Assembly: GCF_014284255.1 (NCBI RefSeq)
Contig: NZ_JACOFV010000014.1
Span: 89,557 to 153,556, forward strand
Source of the DNA: Cognatundibacterium jejuense
GTDB taxonomy: Bacteria; Pseudomonadota; Gammaproteobacteria; Burkholderiales; Burkholderiaceae_D
Direction of reading: 5' to 3'
Length of the DNA: 64,000 nt
A model generated the notes under the pieces. That model was not told the origin of the DNA, did no database searches, and was given only the letters and a program-made list of their open reading frames with translations. Of this stretch, positions 37,599 to 48,190 are shown one piece after another (the stretch's first letter is position 1; each line of letters opens with the position of its first letter). Both the position numbers and the translations under genes were made by a program.

Positions 37599-38776
37599 GA
37601 CACAGTCAATGCCTCGGGTGCGAGGCATTGACTTGACCTCATTACGGTTTTCGTTTTGACCGTGAACGCCAATCGCATCCAGCCCAGGGGGATGCGTCCA
37701 TGTCCTGCGCCGAGTGCTGCGCGGAGCATGATCGCTACCACCTCTCGGCGCGACTTCACCACCGCCAGGGCTTCCCGCAAGCCAACTTTGACGATTGCGC
37801 GCCAGGCGTCCGGCGAGACGGTGCCCAACGTGTCCTCAACGACCTCAGTGCATGCGGCCGCTACTGCCTTAACAGCGGTATTCCTGGAGGCTTTGGCCGA
37901 TCCGATGTAAGTCAGGGTGTGCTTACCTTTGATGACGGCGGCATATTCCATGAACAAGCGTTTGGCCGCGTGCACGGTAGCGACGTCATTTACCTGTGCG
38001 ATGATACGCAGCAAGTCCATCGGCGTCAGGATATTGGGCTTCTTGCAGTAACCCATGTTCTTAGTGTTGTAGTCCACCGCTCGCTGAGCGTCTACGTGAC
38101 CGATGATGGCGACGGCCGCCTGAGCTTCTTCGCTGATGGTAATGCCCGTCTTTTTCCCGGCCTGCCGCCAGTGGGCAGATAAGATGCTGAATGCATCGTC
38201 TAGCGCGGTGCGCCATGAGTGCCCTTTGATTTACTGCGCGAGGTCCAACTTGCAGAGGAAGCTAACGTGCAGATGTGGATGTCAACCATGGTGCCCCAAT
38301 GTCACCTCCAGGCGGCGTACACATCCAACAATGCCTAGTTCACTGGCTAGGCTCTTCCAGATCGGCGAACGGCGTAGGCCCTTCCAGGTTGAATCCAGTC
38401 GATCCAGAACAATCGCTAGAGGCTCGTCGAGCCGGTGGGGAACGGTCAATACCGCATCGACAAGAACACCGCCGCCCTGGTAGTGGTCATGGACAAGGTG
38501 AGAAATGGTCTGCCGCTCTCTAGTCATCTTGCGAGCATGACAAATGGGGCAGATGTGCCCTGCATCGCAGACCATCAGACCGCCGAGTCGGGTGGTGCCG
38601 CGATTGGTCGTGCTGACCACGACTGATGAATCGCCCAGACGATGCCGGAAGCAGGCAGCAACCCGACTATCAGGGAGGATTTCTCGCACGACATTCTGGA
38701 GCTCTCCGCTCTCGTACTTGCTGCTGTCACGGTGCAAGAGCGGGATCGTAGATAAGACTTGCTTGATGTGTGACAT
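37595..38776 (-). pseudogene. Rolling-circle replication protein (Rep_1-like), broken by two in-frame stops
   Basis: One continuous minus-strand frame holds a Rep protein: a CxxC zinc motif (CDAGHICPICHARKM), LTVPHRLDEPL, CVRRLEVTLGHHG, then TGA (38282-38284) where a Trp would be expected, followed in frame by the HUH-type metal motif HPHLHVSFLCKLDLAQ, a TAA, and IKGHSWRTALDDAFSILSAH running into the 160-residue C-terminal part (NTKNMGYCKKPNIL and onward). GWHPHLHV is typical for rolling-circle Rep nickases. Because the stops fall on both sides of the nicking motif, the protein should be inactive. The 5' boundary is taken at the first internal ATG of the fused frame. Confidence 0.78.
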
Positions 38777-39433
38777 AGACGCACTCAATGTGCGCCGCAG
38801 TCCAGCTTGCTTCCAGGTCAGGTCGGCAATCTCGCCACGGCGCATGCCGCTTTCAATAGCGAGAGTGATGCAGAACGCCAGGGTTGGTACGCGGCTAGCT
38901 TTTGCAGCATCAAGCAGACGGGCTTCTTCGTCACCCACAAGGCGACGCTTACGCTCTTGCGGCAGCCCAGGTTTGCGGATGTTGGTGATGGGATTCGTGA
39001 CCGGAATGGACCAGTCATTTGCTGCTACGTTGAACACCGCAGACATCACGGACAATTCAAGGCAGATGGTCTTGGGGCCAACTGCCATCTTCCGCTCCTT
39101 CACATAATTGCTGAAATCGACACTGCGAAGACTGCTCAGCATGCGAAGGGCTAAAGGATGGCGTTGGAACTGACGAATCCGGCTGCTCTCGGCGCGCCAG
39201 CCGCGTTTATCAGGCGTAATCTCCTGCAAATAACGTTCCAAAAGCTCGCCAAAGCTCGTCCGGTCAGCTTCGGAACGATCAACGAAAGTCTGCTGCCGCA
39301 TTTCGGTCTCGACCATCTTGGCCCAGTCTTCGGCGTCACGCTTGGACTCGAAGGTGCGGGTCTGGGTAGGATAGCCCTTGCGGCGAACTTGGGCTTGGTG
39401 CTGGAAGGGACCGCGATGAGTGATGGTGGCCAT
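38282..39433 (-). pseudogene. Tyrosine integrase N-terminal part fused in frame to Rep (chimeric, integrase truncated)
   Basis: 383 codons from ATG 39433 (AAGGAG 9 bases upstream) to TGA 38282. Residues 1 to about 210 are a phage-type tyrosine integrase: an arm-binding region (GPFQHQAQVRRKGYPTQTRT), the SAM-like core-binding domain, and the first catalytic Arg198 in ESGMRRGEIADLTW. The sequence then passes without frame break into Rep (from about SHIKQVLSTIPLLHRD). The HxxR and Tyr parts of the integrase are missing. A deletion that joined int to rep explains this best. It lies next to attR, the normal place for int. Confidence 0.8.
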
Positions 39434-39518
39434 ACTGTCTTGCTCCTTTAGGGTTAGAGCAACCGTATAGCGCGCCGAGTGCAGCATGATTGCTGCAAAA
39501 ACTCGACTTCCAATGCAC

Positions 39519-39547
39519 AAAGGCTTATCGCGACGCGATAAGCCTTT
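39519..39547 (-). terminator. Element-supplied terminator for tRNA-fMet
   Basis: A 14-bp perfect inverted repeat AAAGGCTTATCGCG/CGCGATAAGCCTTT directly downstream of the intact tRNA on the minus strand. Its outer part repeats the AAGGCTTA core of the chromosomal terminator at 35451-35485. The T run is short. Confidence 0.65.
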
Positions 39548-39555
39548 GATTTGTT

Positions 39556-39632
<77 letters not shown>

Positions 39633-39645
39633 TCTGAAGAATGAA

Positions 39646-39674
39646 ACTATACACGATTTTACTGCAATGCGCAA
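39646..39674 (-). promoter_or_regulatory. Promoter of tRNA-fMet
   Basis: On the minus strand TTGCGC and TATAGT are separated by 17 bases, and the -10 box ends about 13 bases before the tRNA 5' end. Confidence 0.65.
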
Positions 39675-39759
39675 TTGCCGGCCCTCTTTATTCTGATTAT
39701 CTCTGTGACCTCGGCAGATGATACACTGCTGACATCACTCAAATTTATTCTATTCTGCT

Positions 39760-40332
39760 ATGAAATTTTGTTCTGAATGCGCTGCACCAGTTGAGCTGAA
39801 AATCCCTGTTGATGACACCCGGGAACGATTTGTCTGCACGGCTTGCGGCGCTATTCACTATCAAAACCCCAAATTAGTGGTCGGCTCCATTCCTGTCTGG
39901 GAGCACGATGGCGAATTGAAAATCCTTTTATGCAAGCGTGCGATTGAGCCGCGCCTCGGTTTTTGGACCTTGCCTGCTGGCTTCATGGAAAATAACGAGA
40001 CCTCGGCGCAGGCAGCACAACGTGAAACGATAGAAGAGGCTGGCGCCAATATCGAGCTCCATGACTTATTTTCTATCATCAACGTCCCCCATGTACATCA
40101 AGTGCATTTGTTTTATCGCGCGACGTTGCTGGATCTTAACTATGCCGCGGGCATTGAAAGCCTGGATGTGCAGATGTTTGCAGAAAATGACATCCCGTGG
40201 GACGACATTGCGTTCCCCACTATCAGCCATACTTTGCGCTTTTTCTTCAGCGATCTCAAAAAAGTGCGTGAGGGTGGGCAATTTTCACTCCATGAAGAAG
40301 ACATTTTCAAACCCATGCGGAGTAGCACTTGA
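39760..40332 (+). CDS. Nudix hydrolase with N-terminal zinc ribbon
   Basis: 190 residues. N-terminal CxxC pairs (CSEC at 4-7, CTAC in the 30s) form a zinc ribbon as in NADH pyrophosphatase NudC-like proteins. The Nudix box follows: G in [11 protein letters not shown] through [12 protein letters not shown], with the REx(2)EEx(1)G pattern complete. It may hydrolyse NAD(H) or other nucleoside diphosphate derivatives; the SQPWPxPxS motif of true NudC is absent, so I give no symbol. Its stop overlaps the aat start. Confidence 0.87.
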   Translation: MKFCSECAAPVELKIPVDDTRERFVCTACGAIHYQNPKLVVGSIPVWEHDGELKILLCKRAIEPRLGFWTLPAGFMENNETSAQAAQRETIEEAGANIELHDLFSIINVPHVHQVHLFYRATLLDLNYAAGIESLDVQMFAENDIPWDDIAFPTISHTLRFFFSDLKKVREGGQFSLHEEDIFKPMRSST

Positions 40333-41048
40333 TACCCTGGCTGGAAAAAGATACACCGTTTCCCAATGTCACCACAGCATTAACAGAAAAACAAGGTGCC
40401 CCAGGCTTGCTGGCTGCGGGGGCTGATTTATCCCCCGAACGCCTGCTGGACGCTTATCGACATGGAATTTTTCCGTGGTTTTCTGAAGGACAACCTATTT
40501 TATGGTGGTCAACCGATCCGCGCATGGTGTTGCAACTGGATGATTTTAAAGTGTCAGACAGTTTGCAGAGGGTATTAAAGAAGATTCAAAAAGACCCGCG
40601 CTGGGAAATTCGCTTTGATAGTGCGTTTGAACAAGTCATGCGCGCCTGCGCAGCCCCGCGCAGAGATGGCGCTGGCACCTGGATCTCGGAAGATATTGTG
40701 GCAGGCTATTGTGCCTTGCACCGCGCAGGTTTTGCGCATTCGTCAGAGGTATGGCTGGATGGAGAATTGGTGGGCGGCGCCTATGGCGTTTGCATAGGTC
40801 ATATGTTTTACGGCGAATCCATGTTTGCACGGGTCTCCAATGCCTCAAAAGTTGCCTTAAGTCATCTGGTTTTTTTCTTACGTGAACATGGCGTGAAAAT
40901 GATAGACTGCCAGCAAGAGACGTCTCATCTGGCGTCGCTTGGTGCCAGACCTATTGCGCGCTCAGATTTTTTGAGCTGGATACAAGTGGCAACTGCGATG
41001 CCTGCGATCTCGACTTGGCAACCACTCGTTGAACCAAATTTCAAGTAA
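40329..41048 (+). CDS. aat: Leucyl/phenylalanyl-tRNA-protein transferase
   Basis: 239 residues. It begins at TTG (40329), overlapping the nudix stop as TTGA. Family motifs: [49 protein letters not shown], and [19 protein letters not shown]. The enzyme attaches Leu or Phe to N-terminal Arg or Lys of proteins, feeding them to ClpAP through ClpS. It is followed by bpt, which acts on a different set of N termini, so this is an N-degron locus. Confidence 0.95.
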   Translation: MIPWLEKDTPFPNVTTALTEKQGAPGLLAAGADLSPERLLDAYRHGIFPWFSEGQPILWWSTDPRMVLQLDDFKVSDSLQRVLKKIQKDPRWEIRFDSAFEQVMRACAAPRRDGAGTWISEDIVAGYCALHRAGFAHSSEVWLDGELVGGAYGVCIGHMFYGESMFARVSNASKVALSHLVFFLREHGVKMIDCQQETSHLASLGARPIARSDFLSWIQVATAMPAISTWQPLVEPNFK

Positions 41049-41090
41049 TTAAATGATGCACCGGATGCGCAAAGCAAGGGTAACGATAAC

Positions 41091-41813
41091 GTGACTCAAC
41101 TCAATGACTTGCCTTTTGTGAGCATACAGTTCTATGCCACAGCCCCCTACCCATGCAGCTATTTGGATGGTCTGCAAGCGCGTTCGCAAGTGGCAACACC
41201 AGCCCATCTGATCAATGCTGATACTTATTCAGAGCTAGTCAAGAGTGGTTTCCGCCGCAGCGGCATTTTTATTTATCGCCCCCATTGCGACAGTTGTCGT
41301 GCCTGTACGCCAGTGCGCGTGCGAGTTGACGAATTTAGGCCTAACCGCAGCCAAAGGCGCGCCGAAAAGAAGCACGCGGAGCTGCACGCCACAGTCACGG
41401 CCTTAGCCTATTCGAATGAGCATTACGAGCTATACCAGCGATATCAGCATTACCGCCATGCAGGTGGTGGCATGGATCAGGATAGCCGGGATCAGTACGC
41501 GCAATTCCTATTACAAAGCCGGGTGAATACGAGACTAGTCGAATTTCGCGATCAGCATGGCGCTTTAAAAATGGTCAGTCTGATCGACATTCTTACCGAT
41601 GGACTGTCATCGGTTTATACTTTTTTTGATCCGGACGAAGCGAATACGTCTTACGGCACTTACAATGTCCTATGGCAAATACGTCAGGCCAAAGAACTAG
41701 CGCTACCCTATGTTTATCTTGGCTACTGGATTGCCGCCAGCCCTAAAATGGCTTATAAGATCAACTTCAAACCTTTGGATGCGCTGATGCATGGTCGCTG
41801 GGAGCCGTTATAA
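41091..41813 (+). CDS. bpt: Aspartate/glutamate leucyltransferase (bacterial Ate-like)
   Basis: 240 residues from GTG. The N-terminal cysteine cluster ([21 protein letters not shown]) and the core motifs [22 protein letters not shown], and [17 protein letters not shown]...LGYWI are those of Bpt, which transfers Leu to N-terminal Asp or Glu. It lies 42 bases after aat in the same direction, a common betaproteobacterial arrangement. Confidence 0.94.
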   Translation: MTQLNDLPFVSIQFYATAPYPCSYLDGLQARSQVATPAHLINADTYSELVKSGFRRSGIFIYRPHCDSCRACTPVRVRVDEFRPNRSQRRAEKKHAELHATVTALAYSNEHYELYQRYQHYRHAGGGMDQDSRDQYAQFLLQSRVNTRLVEFRDQHGALKMVSLIDILTDGLSSVYTFFDPDEANTSYGTYNVLWQIRQAKELALPYVYLGYWIAASPKMAYKINFKPLDALMHGRWEPL

Positions 41814-41926
41814 GAATGCCATAGCGAAGCAACACCAGTAGCTATCAGAATCAACCGGCAAAAAAACTTGCTACAGAGAATAACAAATCACCCTTTTAAT
41901 ACGTATCTCCTATTTTCATCAATACT

Positions 41927-42973
41927 ATGCCTGAAAAACTTTTATATGCCCTGGCACGCTCCGTCCTGTTTTCTATGGAACCGGAAAAAGCCCATCATCT
42001 GACCTTACCGGCGCTGCAACGCATGAGCAAATCGGGACTAGGTGGTTTATTTAGCAAACCAGCAGATGACCCGCGCACCGTGATGGGGGTGCACTTCCCT
42101 AATCCTGTCGGTCTGGCTGCCGGCCTCGATAAGGATGGTGCATATATTGATGGTCTTGCCGCATTGGGATTTGGATCAATAGAAATTGGCACGGTCACAC
42201 CGCGCGCACAACCTGGCAATCCGCAACCACGCATGTTCCGCCTGCCTAAGGCAGAAGCCATCATCAATCGTATGGGCTTTAATAATGGTGGCGTAGATGC
42301 ATTTGTTCGCAACGTTCAGTCTTCCCGCTTTTATCAGGATAAACAAGGTGTTCTGGGACTTAACATCGGTAAAAACGCTGATACACCCATTGAACGTGCC
42401 GCTGATGATTACCTGCATTGCCTGGAAAAAGTTTATCCTTACGCAAGCTATGTGACAGTCAATATTTCTTCACCAAATACCAAAAATCTACGCCAATTAC
42501 AGGGCGCAGATGAACTCGATAGCTTGTTGGCACAGCTCAAATCGGCTCAACAAGCTCTGGCCGATAAGCATAAACGTTATGTGCCAGTCGCCCTGAAAAT
42601 AGCACCTGATATCGACGCGGAACAAATCAAAACAATTGCAGATGCTTTGCTACGCCATAAAATTGATGGCGTCATCGCGACCAATACCACGATTACGCGC
42701 GATGCAGTCAAAGGCCTGCCATTTGCTGAAGAAGCTGGCGGCTTGTCAGGCAAACCGGTATTTGAATTATCCAATCGCGTCATTCGCGCATTAAAGGCAG
42801 AACTTGGCGATGAATTGCCCATCATTGGCGTTGGTGGAATTTTTTCCGGAGAAGATGCGGCGACTAAAATTCGTGAAGGCGCATCTCTGGTACAACTTTA
42901 TTCCGGTCTGATCTACCAAGGCCCAGCTTTGGTCAAAGAATGCGCGGCCGCCTTGCGCAACGTCAGAACCTAA
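41927..42973 (+). CDS. pyrD: Dihydroorotate dehydrogenase (quinone), class 2
   Basis: 348 residues. An N-terminal amphipathic extension for membrane quinone access ([16 protein letters not shown]) is followed by the FMN-binding TIM barrel: [59 protein letters not shown] (catalytic Ser region), and [13 protein letters not shown]. It oxidises dihydroorotate to orotate in pyrimidine synthesis. It is separated from bpt by 113 bases and followed after 14 bases by the aldo/keto reductase remnant. Confidence 0.96.
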   Translation: MPEKLLYALARSVLFSMEPEKAHHLTLPALQRMSKSGLGGLFSKPADDPRTVMGVHFPNPVGLAAGLDKDGAYIDGLAALGFGSIEIGTVTPRAQPGNPQPRMFRLPKAEAIINRMGFNNGGVDAFVRNVQSSRFYQDKQGVLGLNIGKNADTPIERAADDYLHCLEKVYPYASYVTVNISSPNTKNLRQLQGADELDSLLAQLKSAQQALADKHKRYVPVALKIAPDIDAEQIKTIADALLRHKIDGVIATNTTITRDAVKGLPFAEEAGGLSGKPVFELSNRVIRALKAELGDELPIIGVGGIFSGEDAATKIREGASLVQLYSGLIYQGPALVKECAAALRNVRT

Positions 42974-42987
42974 ACGAGAGAACGCCA

Positions 42988-43374
42988 ATGCAAACCGTCG
43001 CACTCGGTACGAGCCAGCTCCAGGTCAGCAAAATTTGCCTCGGCACCATGACTTTTGGCGAACAAAACAGCGAAAGCGAAGCGCACGCGCAACTCGATTA
43101 CGCTCTGGAACGTGGAATCAATGTTATCGATTCCGCAGAGATGTATCCCGTAATGCAACGCGCTGAAACGCAAGGCAAAACAGAACAATACATCGGCAGT
43201 TGGCTCAAAAAATCGGGTGCACGCGACAAAGTCATCCTTACCAACACTATTATCGGCGCGATGAACCTGACCCTGCTCAAAGAAAATATTGAAGCATTTG
43301 ACGTTCAGCGCAGTACGGACATCATGAGCGCAATCGAAACGATACATACTGACATCAACAATACAGGCCAGTAA
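42988..43374 (+). pseudogene. Aldo/keto reductase remnant with large in-frame internal deletion
   Basis: The first 82 or so residues match the start of Tas-like aldo/keto reductases (LGTSQLQVSKICLGTMTFGE, LERGINVIDSAEMYP, KTEQYIGSWLKKSGARDKVI). The frame then jumps to what is normally the extreme C terminus (TIIGAMNLTLLKENIEAFDV, then IETIHTDI). Normal members have about 350 residues, so roughly 220 are missing without a frameshift. The NADPH site and most of the barrel are gone, so activity is not expected. The junction is near 43245. Ends before a strong terminator. Confidence 0.85.
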
Positions 43375-43401
43375 TTTCCGTAATAATCCGCACCCAAAAT
43401 A

Positions 43402-43442
43402 AAAATAGAACAGCTTTGCCTCATAGCAAACTGTTCTATTTT
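43402..43442. terminator. Bidirectional rho-independent terminator
   Basis: AAAATAGAACAG (43402-43413) pairs with CTGTTCTATTTT (43431-43442), with a further TTTGC/GCAAA inside. A and T runs on both strands suit termination of the aldo/keto reductase remnant and of the convergent LysE-family gene. Confidence 0.85.
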
Positions 43443-43466
43443 ATGCCCTGCACCTGTCTCTATGAG

Positions 43467-44162
43467 TTATAAAGTTGCACTCGCGAGCTTCACACCAAAT
43501 CCAATAAACATCGCGCCCACACCACCTGACAACCCTGCCGATAAACGTTGCCGACGACGAAACGCATCCGCGAGTTTGGCCCCAACCAGAATGATCACCG
43601 TTAAATAAGAAAAACTGCAAATCTGGCATATCAGCGCCAAAAACCCATACGACAATAATGGCGAATGAAAGTCTGGATCAACAAACTGAATGAAAAACGA
43701 AATGAAGAACAAGATCGCCTTAGGATTCATCAAGCTGATGATCAAAGCTTTAGTAAATGGCTGACTCATCGAAGCTTGCGCCTCTGTTGCGGTTGTAACT
43801 TTATCCGTTCCAGCAACGATATTTTGATCTGAGGTTGCTCTTAACCATCCGCGACGGCTGTGCAACAGCATTTGCAAGCCTATCCATCCCAAGTACGCTG
43901 CACCGATATACTTCACCGCATAAAACAGCGTAGGGCTGCCTTTCAACAATGTGGCCATACCACCTGCTGAGAGCACCATTAAAATAAAATCACCGACAAA
44001 AATTCCGCATGCACCTTGATATGCCTGGCGGATGCCACGCTGGGCAGCTACACTCAACACATACATCGAATTAGGACCTGGCAACAAAACAATGAAAATG
44101 GTGCCGAAAAAATAAGTCCAGAAATTGGTGACGCCAAAGCTGGCGTGAATTAAAGCGTTCAT
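43467..44162 (-). CDS. LysE/LeuE-family amino acid exporter
   Basis: 231 residues from ATG 44162 (the frame starts 4 codons earlier). About six membrane helices; the family motif FIVLLPGPNSMYVLSVAAQR near the N terminus, then GACGIFVGDFILMVLSAGG and ALIISLMNPKAILFFISFF. The PGPN and NPKA motifs place it in the RhtB/LeuE group of leucine-like amino acid exporters; the precise substrate is unknown. It stands alone, ending at the bidirectional terminator. Confidence 0.88.
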   Translation of the reverse strand: MNALIHASFGVTNFWTYFFGTIFIVLLPGPNSMYVLSVAAQRGIRQAYQGACGIFVGDFILMVLSAGGMATLLKGSPTLFYAVKYIGAAYLGWIGLQMLLHSRRGWLRATSDQNIVAGTDKVTTATEAQASMSQPFTKALIISLMNPKAILFFISFFIQFVDPDFHSPLLSYGFLALICQICSFSYLTVIILVGAKLADAFRRRQRLSAGLSGGVGAMFIGFGVKLASATL

Positions 44163-44384
44163 TTGAAATACCATGTTGGAAAGCTGAGCGGGAAGAGATC
44201 ATAACAGCCCCGTACAAACTTTGTCATGGACACGTGCGACTTGCCAGAGCGGCAAGCCGTCATAGAATATCCCCCATATTCACCCAACAAAACTCTTACA
44301 AGGAAAAATACGGCATTACCGGAGAAGTTTTTTAGGTCAGATGCATCAATAAGGATGCGTAACCAGTCGCTGAGAAAAGGACAA

Positions 44385-45392
44385 TTAATCTTTCTTTTCG
44401 CGCACAGGCACTTGTACATTGCACAAATCGACGTACCCCGCTGGCACTTTATACCATTCACCTCCACGGTTACGTTGCGCTTCAACGATCGCTTTGAAGG
44501 TTGGCGTATCAGTGCGGATCACTTCCAATTTCGTGCGCTCTGTTTCTGGTACATCGGCAGCGATGCGTATAGATTTAATCGGCGTGTTTTGCTCAGGCTT
44601 TTCATAAAAACCTAAAGCACCTGTACCGCGCGGCAATGAAGTCAACAGCGACATGCCCTGCATCACGCGCCCTACCACTGTGATATTACGATCGAGCTGG
44701 CGTGGTGCCTGGCCAGTAACCACGTACAAAGATGTTCCATCACCGCTATTGACTTCGTTGCCCCGCGCAACACCCACGGCACCGTAGCAATGCGTCAGCC
44801 AGGTAGTTCCTGTTTTCGGATCACGGCCAGCAGCAAAACCGTTGGAGTGCCCAACTTGCGGCGCATAACCATCAACATCAAATAAGCGATTAAACGTTAG
44901 CGTGGGCGCATATTTGACGGTGAATTCCGGATCAAGATTTTTCTTCGCAGTTTTAACTTCACGCTTCTCGTCTGGATCGGCCCATTGCACGACATAATTA
45001 TCCTGAGAACGGACGATAGCAAGACCGTCAAAATACCCTTCCCTGACCAACTTACGAATATTGTCTGCGTGATTCGGCGCAAAATCGGGCGCCAATTCAA
45101 TCACGACCCGCCCGCTCGCCAATTCCAGATACAAAGTATTTTCCGGATCTAACGATCGCCAGTCATTTGCACTGGAAGCCTTAACGATATCGCTCACGCC
45201 TGGCTTCGCTTTGAGCGGATTTTCTTTCACGGCAACCACGGACAATGGCGCAGCTTTTTTGTTATTGACAACCGCTTTCGCGTTAAGACTTACCGCAAAC
45301 AAAGCCACTGCGGCCAATGCAGTCCATTGAAAAGGTATATTGGACAGACCGGAAATACTTGAAAACATTGGCATCTTGATGCGTGCAGACAT
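44385..45392 (-). CDS. Periplasmic cyclophilin-type peptidyl-prolyl isomerase
   Basis: 335 residues. The N terminus is basic then hydrophobic ([20 protein letters not shown]), a likely signal peptide cleaved near AKA. The cyclophilin domain covers about residues 80-285: [41 protein letters not shown], and [13 protein letters not shown]. Some substrate-site residues differ from classical cyclophilin A, as in other proteobacterial members. A C-terminal stretch of about 50 residues has a lone Cys. It likely assists folding in the periplasm; no partner is adjacent. Confidence 0.87.
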   Translation of the reverse strand: MSARIKMPMFSSISGLSNIPFQWTALAAVALFAVSLNAKAVVNNKKAAPLSVVAVKENPLKAKPGVSDIVKASSANDWRSLDPENTLYLELASGRVVIELAPDFAPNHADNIRKLVREGYFDGLAIVRSQDNYVVQWADPDEKREVKTAKKNLDPEFTVKYAPTLTFNRLFDVDGYAPQVGHSNGFAAGRDPKTGTTWLTHCYGAVGVARGNEVNSGDGTSLYVVTGQAPRQLDRNITVVGRVMQGMSLLTSLPRGTGALGFYEKPEQNTPIKSIRIAADVPETERTKLEVIRTDTPTFKAIVEAQRNRGGEWYKVPAGYVDLCNVQVPVREKKD

Positions 45393-45601
45393 AGTCGAAC
45401 TCCGTGAATAAGCTAAATGAAAACCCAGACAAAATTAAGTCAAAAGAAACTAAACGATATACAACGGTAATGCGTATTTTGCACTTGAGCAATATGCGCA
45501 ACAACTTACGATATGAATAATTATTTGTCTACATAATTTGATCCAGACGTACTTTTGACAACACTCAAGCTCAAAAGTTTTCCACCATATCGTTTAAATA
45601 A

Positions 45602-45627
45602 AAAAAGCACCGTTACCGGTGCTTTTG
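45602..45627 (-). terminator. Rho-independent terminator of the methyltransferase gene
   Basis: Stem AGCACCG/CGGTGCT with a 4-base loop; on the minus strand a run of seven T follows. Confidence 0.85.
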
Positions 45628-45655
45628 CATGCAAACATCCAAAATAGCGTAAGTC

Positions 45656-46579
45656 TTAGCTATGCACCAAAGATAGGTGCGCAGCTCTGGAAGCAGCAGT
45701 CGATTTCAAACTCACTTTCAGTGAATTTTGGAGTGAGGCAAAGGATCCACCAGCACGATAGTTGAAGCTCACTTCCAGAATATCGCCGGGTTTTACGTCA
45801 ATTGGTTCTGGTACTGGCAAAGACATGTAATGATTCAACCAATCAATCGTCGATGAGGTTTCCATTACCACGGCCAGAATATTTTTCGTCACAAAGCGCA
45901 AGGCGCTTAAGGTGCCAGCCTGTTCTATCGTAAAACAACCTTCCCATTGAATTTGCAGACTATTTGGCTGCGTAAAGTCAATTACGCTATACAAAGCTGG
46001 CTGCGCGAGTTCACGCGTATCAGCAGAAAAAACGCCGGGCTGTAAAAATTGAATAATTGGCGCCTGATAACCCCAGAAATCGTAGGTGTGATGCAAAGGT
46101 TGCACCGCCATCACTACCGCTTCCGGAATGAATATGGGTAATGGTCCGCCAAATTTTTCAGTGTAACGCTGCTTGAAATTCTCAATCACTTCGACCTGCT
46201 TTTCGCGCAACATGGCAACGTGAATCATTTCGCAAATCACCACATCGACAGGTTCTGGTGGCAGGTATTCAAATGCGTCGGCGTGTATTACTTCAACTTT
46301 CTCGCCATGGGCATTTTTTGCCAACAAACGACGCGCTTCCGCTACCATATCTGGATTGAATTCTACGCAGTAAACTTTGGCTGCTTTTTGTGCGGCAAAC
46401 CAGGACAGCACGCCAGTCCCGCCGCCCAGCTCAAGAACTTTAGCCCCTTCAAAAACCTGACGTTCAATCGCCGCTTTGAAATTATCCATACGATTCGCAT
46501 CCATCAACATATTGTGATGGTATTGCAGTGGAATAAATTGCCCAAGGTAGCAACTCTCTGCTTCACGCTCATTCAACAT
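45656..46579 (-). CDS. PRMT-like S-adenosylmethionine methyltransferase
   Basis: 307 residues from ATG 46579 (MLNEREAESCYLGQFIPLQY), which has AAGGAACC upstream; the frame opens 22 codons earlier. Motif I is VLELGGGTGVLSWFAA, followed by VYCVEFNPDMV and the double-E-like segment VDVVICEMIHVAMLREKQ. The C-terminal beta barrel with DVKPGDILEVSFNYRAGGSF resembles arginine methyltransferases. The substrate is unknown in bacteria. It stands alone, with its own terminator. Confidence 0.8.
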   Translation of the reverse strand: MLNEREAESCYLGQFIPLQYHHNMLMDANRMDNFKAAIERQVFEGAKVLELGGGTGVLSWFAAQKAAKVYCVEFNPDMVAEARRLLAKNAHGEKVEVIHADAFEYLPPEPVDVVICEMIHVAMLREKQVEVIENFKQRYTEKFGGPLPIFIPEAVVMAVQPLHHTYDFWGYQAPIIQFLQPGVFSADTRELAQPALYSVIDFTQPNSLQIQWEGCFTIEQAGTLSALRFVTKNILAVVMETSSTIDWLNHYMSLPVPEPIDVKPGDILEVSFNYRAGGSFASLQNSLKVSLKSTAASRAAHLSLVHS

Positions 46580-46823
46580 AGCGGTTCCTTTTTTATCAGT
46601 TTCTTCAAATGGCTGGCTTGACGTGCAAACATACAGCACTGACACTAAGACAGTTGTTCAAGCAGATGCGAAGAAAAGCCGCTATGCAGCCTTTTCCAGA
46701 TCTGAGGTCTTGATTATCCTGTGATTGAAAAGAAACGAACTACGGAGCTAGCAGGGAATACTTGCTCAATTCGAGCTTTAAACACTGAATCGTCGAAAAA
46801 TAAATGACGGAATTATTGACGAA

Positions 46824-47099
46824 CTATTGATGGACTTTGGCTGGTGGAATAACAAGTATCAAAGGCAACTGCGGCATCACGTCTGAGGATTTTGGTTTTT
46901 CACAATGAGGATCCTTGAAGGCGACATTTCCTTTTTCCCAAAACTCACCTGGAGAAGTCTGTGCACAAACCTGTGCGTCAGATGTTTTGCTTTTCCAGAT
47001 GAAATACGCGGCCGGTTCTGCGTTACTGGTGAGTGGAGCAAATGCCAGAGCGAATAAGATCGGTAAAACGCCATAGGCATGCATCAAACAAACTCGCAT
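46824..47099 (-). CDS. Small secreted protein of unknown function
   Basis: 91 residues. AGGAGG lies six bases before the ATG. A signal peptide is clear (YGVLPILFALAFAPLTSNA, cleavage after NA). The mature part has about 65 residues with three or four cysteines (QVCAQTSPG, DPHCEKP) and a proline-rich end. No family is recognised. It sits alone between the methyltransferase and ribB, with about 180 and 260 bases of non-coding DNA either side. Confidence 0.6.
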   Translation of the reverse strand: MRVCLMHAYGVLPILFALAFAPLTSNAEPAAYFIWKSKTSDAQVCAQTSPGEFWEKGNVAFKDPHCEKPKSSDVMPQLPLILVIPPAKVHQ

Positions 47100-47358
47100 C
47101 TTGGCCTCCTGTAAAAAATGAGCTACTCAGTAACAGCAACTGCAACTTCGCTCATCCCATTAACCCAATAAGTGCTCACTTAAAAACTTAACGTCATTAA
47201 GCACAGAGACGCAATGAAGAAGCTGACACAAACATCAATACCTAGCTTAAGTTAAGTAATGATAACCAAACAATGCCATTCTCTGCATCCCTGTGTTGAG
47301 AGGATTTGTCTCAATGTTACTTACTAGCTCTAAAACAGACCCTGCCCTATTTCATGCA

Positions 47359-48078
47359 TTATGGATGTTGGCTACGATATTGTGCAAGTTCGTCTATCGT
47401 CAAAATAACCAGATCATGGGTTAACGCATAGGTTTGCACTTGCGCTCCATGCGTCATACTGCCATCCGGGTTCATCAACTCGCACAGAACCGCTGCCGGA
47501 GCTAATCCAGCCATTGTTGCCAGATCAACCGAACCCTCAGTATGCCCACGACGTTGCAATACCCCACCAGCAACGGCACGCAATGGAAATACATGGCCAG
47601 GGCGCGCCAGATGTTCCGGCTTGGCATCAGCAGCAATTGCCGTGAGGACGGTGGTAACGCGATCCGCTGCCGACACGCCGGTTGTTACGCCCTGCTTCGC
47701 TTCAATTGACACCGTAAATGCAGTGCCATAACGGCTTTCGTTGTGGCTCACCATCGGTGGCAATTCAAGTTGCTGCAATTTCTCATCAGGCAAACACAAG
47801 CAAACGATACCGCTGCCGTCACGTATCATGCGCGCCATCGATTCAATGGAGATTTTTTCGGCGGCGACAATCAGATCCGCTTCATTTTCACGATCAAAAT
47901 CGTCCATCAACAAAACCGGGCGACCATCGCGCAAATCTGCCAAGGCACGCTGCAAGCGTTGTTCAAAGGGGGCTAAAGAGAAAATTTCCGGATGAACAGA
48001 AATCGAGGACGATGCAGACTGAGTATTTTCAGAAAGACTATTAGGATTGATATTTGTATTGGTATTGGTATTTAACAT
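47359..48078 (-). CDS. ribB: 3,4-dihydroxy-2-butanone-4-phosphate synthase
   Basis: 239 residues. The first 30 are low complexity ([12 protein letters not shown]) and not part of the enzyme. The core holds [69 protein letters not shown] and [14 protein letters not shown], the metal and ribulose-5-phosphate site. It makes the four-carbon precursor of riboflavin. There is no RibA fusion. Expression is controlled by the FMN riboswitch 110 bases upstream. Confidence 0.95.
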   Translation of the reverse strand: MLNTNTNTNINPNSLSENTQSASSSISVHPEIFSLAPFEQRLQRALADLRDGRPVLLMDDFDRENEADLIVAAEKISIESMARMIRDGSGIVCLCLPDEKLQQLELPPMVSHNESRYGTAFTVSIEAKQGVTTGVSAADRVTTVLTAIAADAKPEHLARPGHVFPLRAVAGGVLQRRGHTEGSVDLATMAGLAPAAVLCELMNPDGSMTHGAQVQTYALTHDLVILTIDELAQYRSQHP

Positions 48079-48190
48079 AATGAAACGCTCCGCAAAATAA
48101 AAAAGTGCAAAAGACGTTTCAGGGATATTTCAAAAACGCATAGCCAAACGCCAGCGTTCATGCGAAAAGCACGAATACTGAATATAAGGC

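Noticed and set aside
38544..39107. 187-codon plus-strand frame opposite the integrase/Rep chimera
   Set aside because: Antisense to recognisable integrase and Rep segments; no motif of its own.
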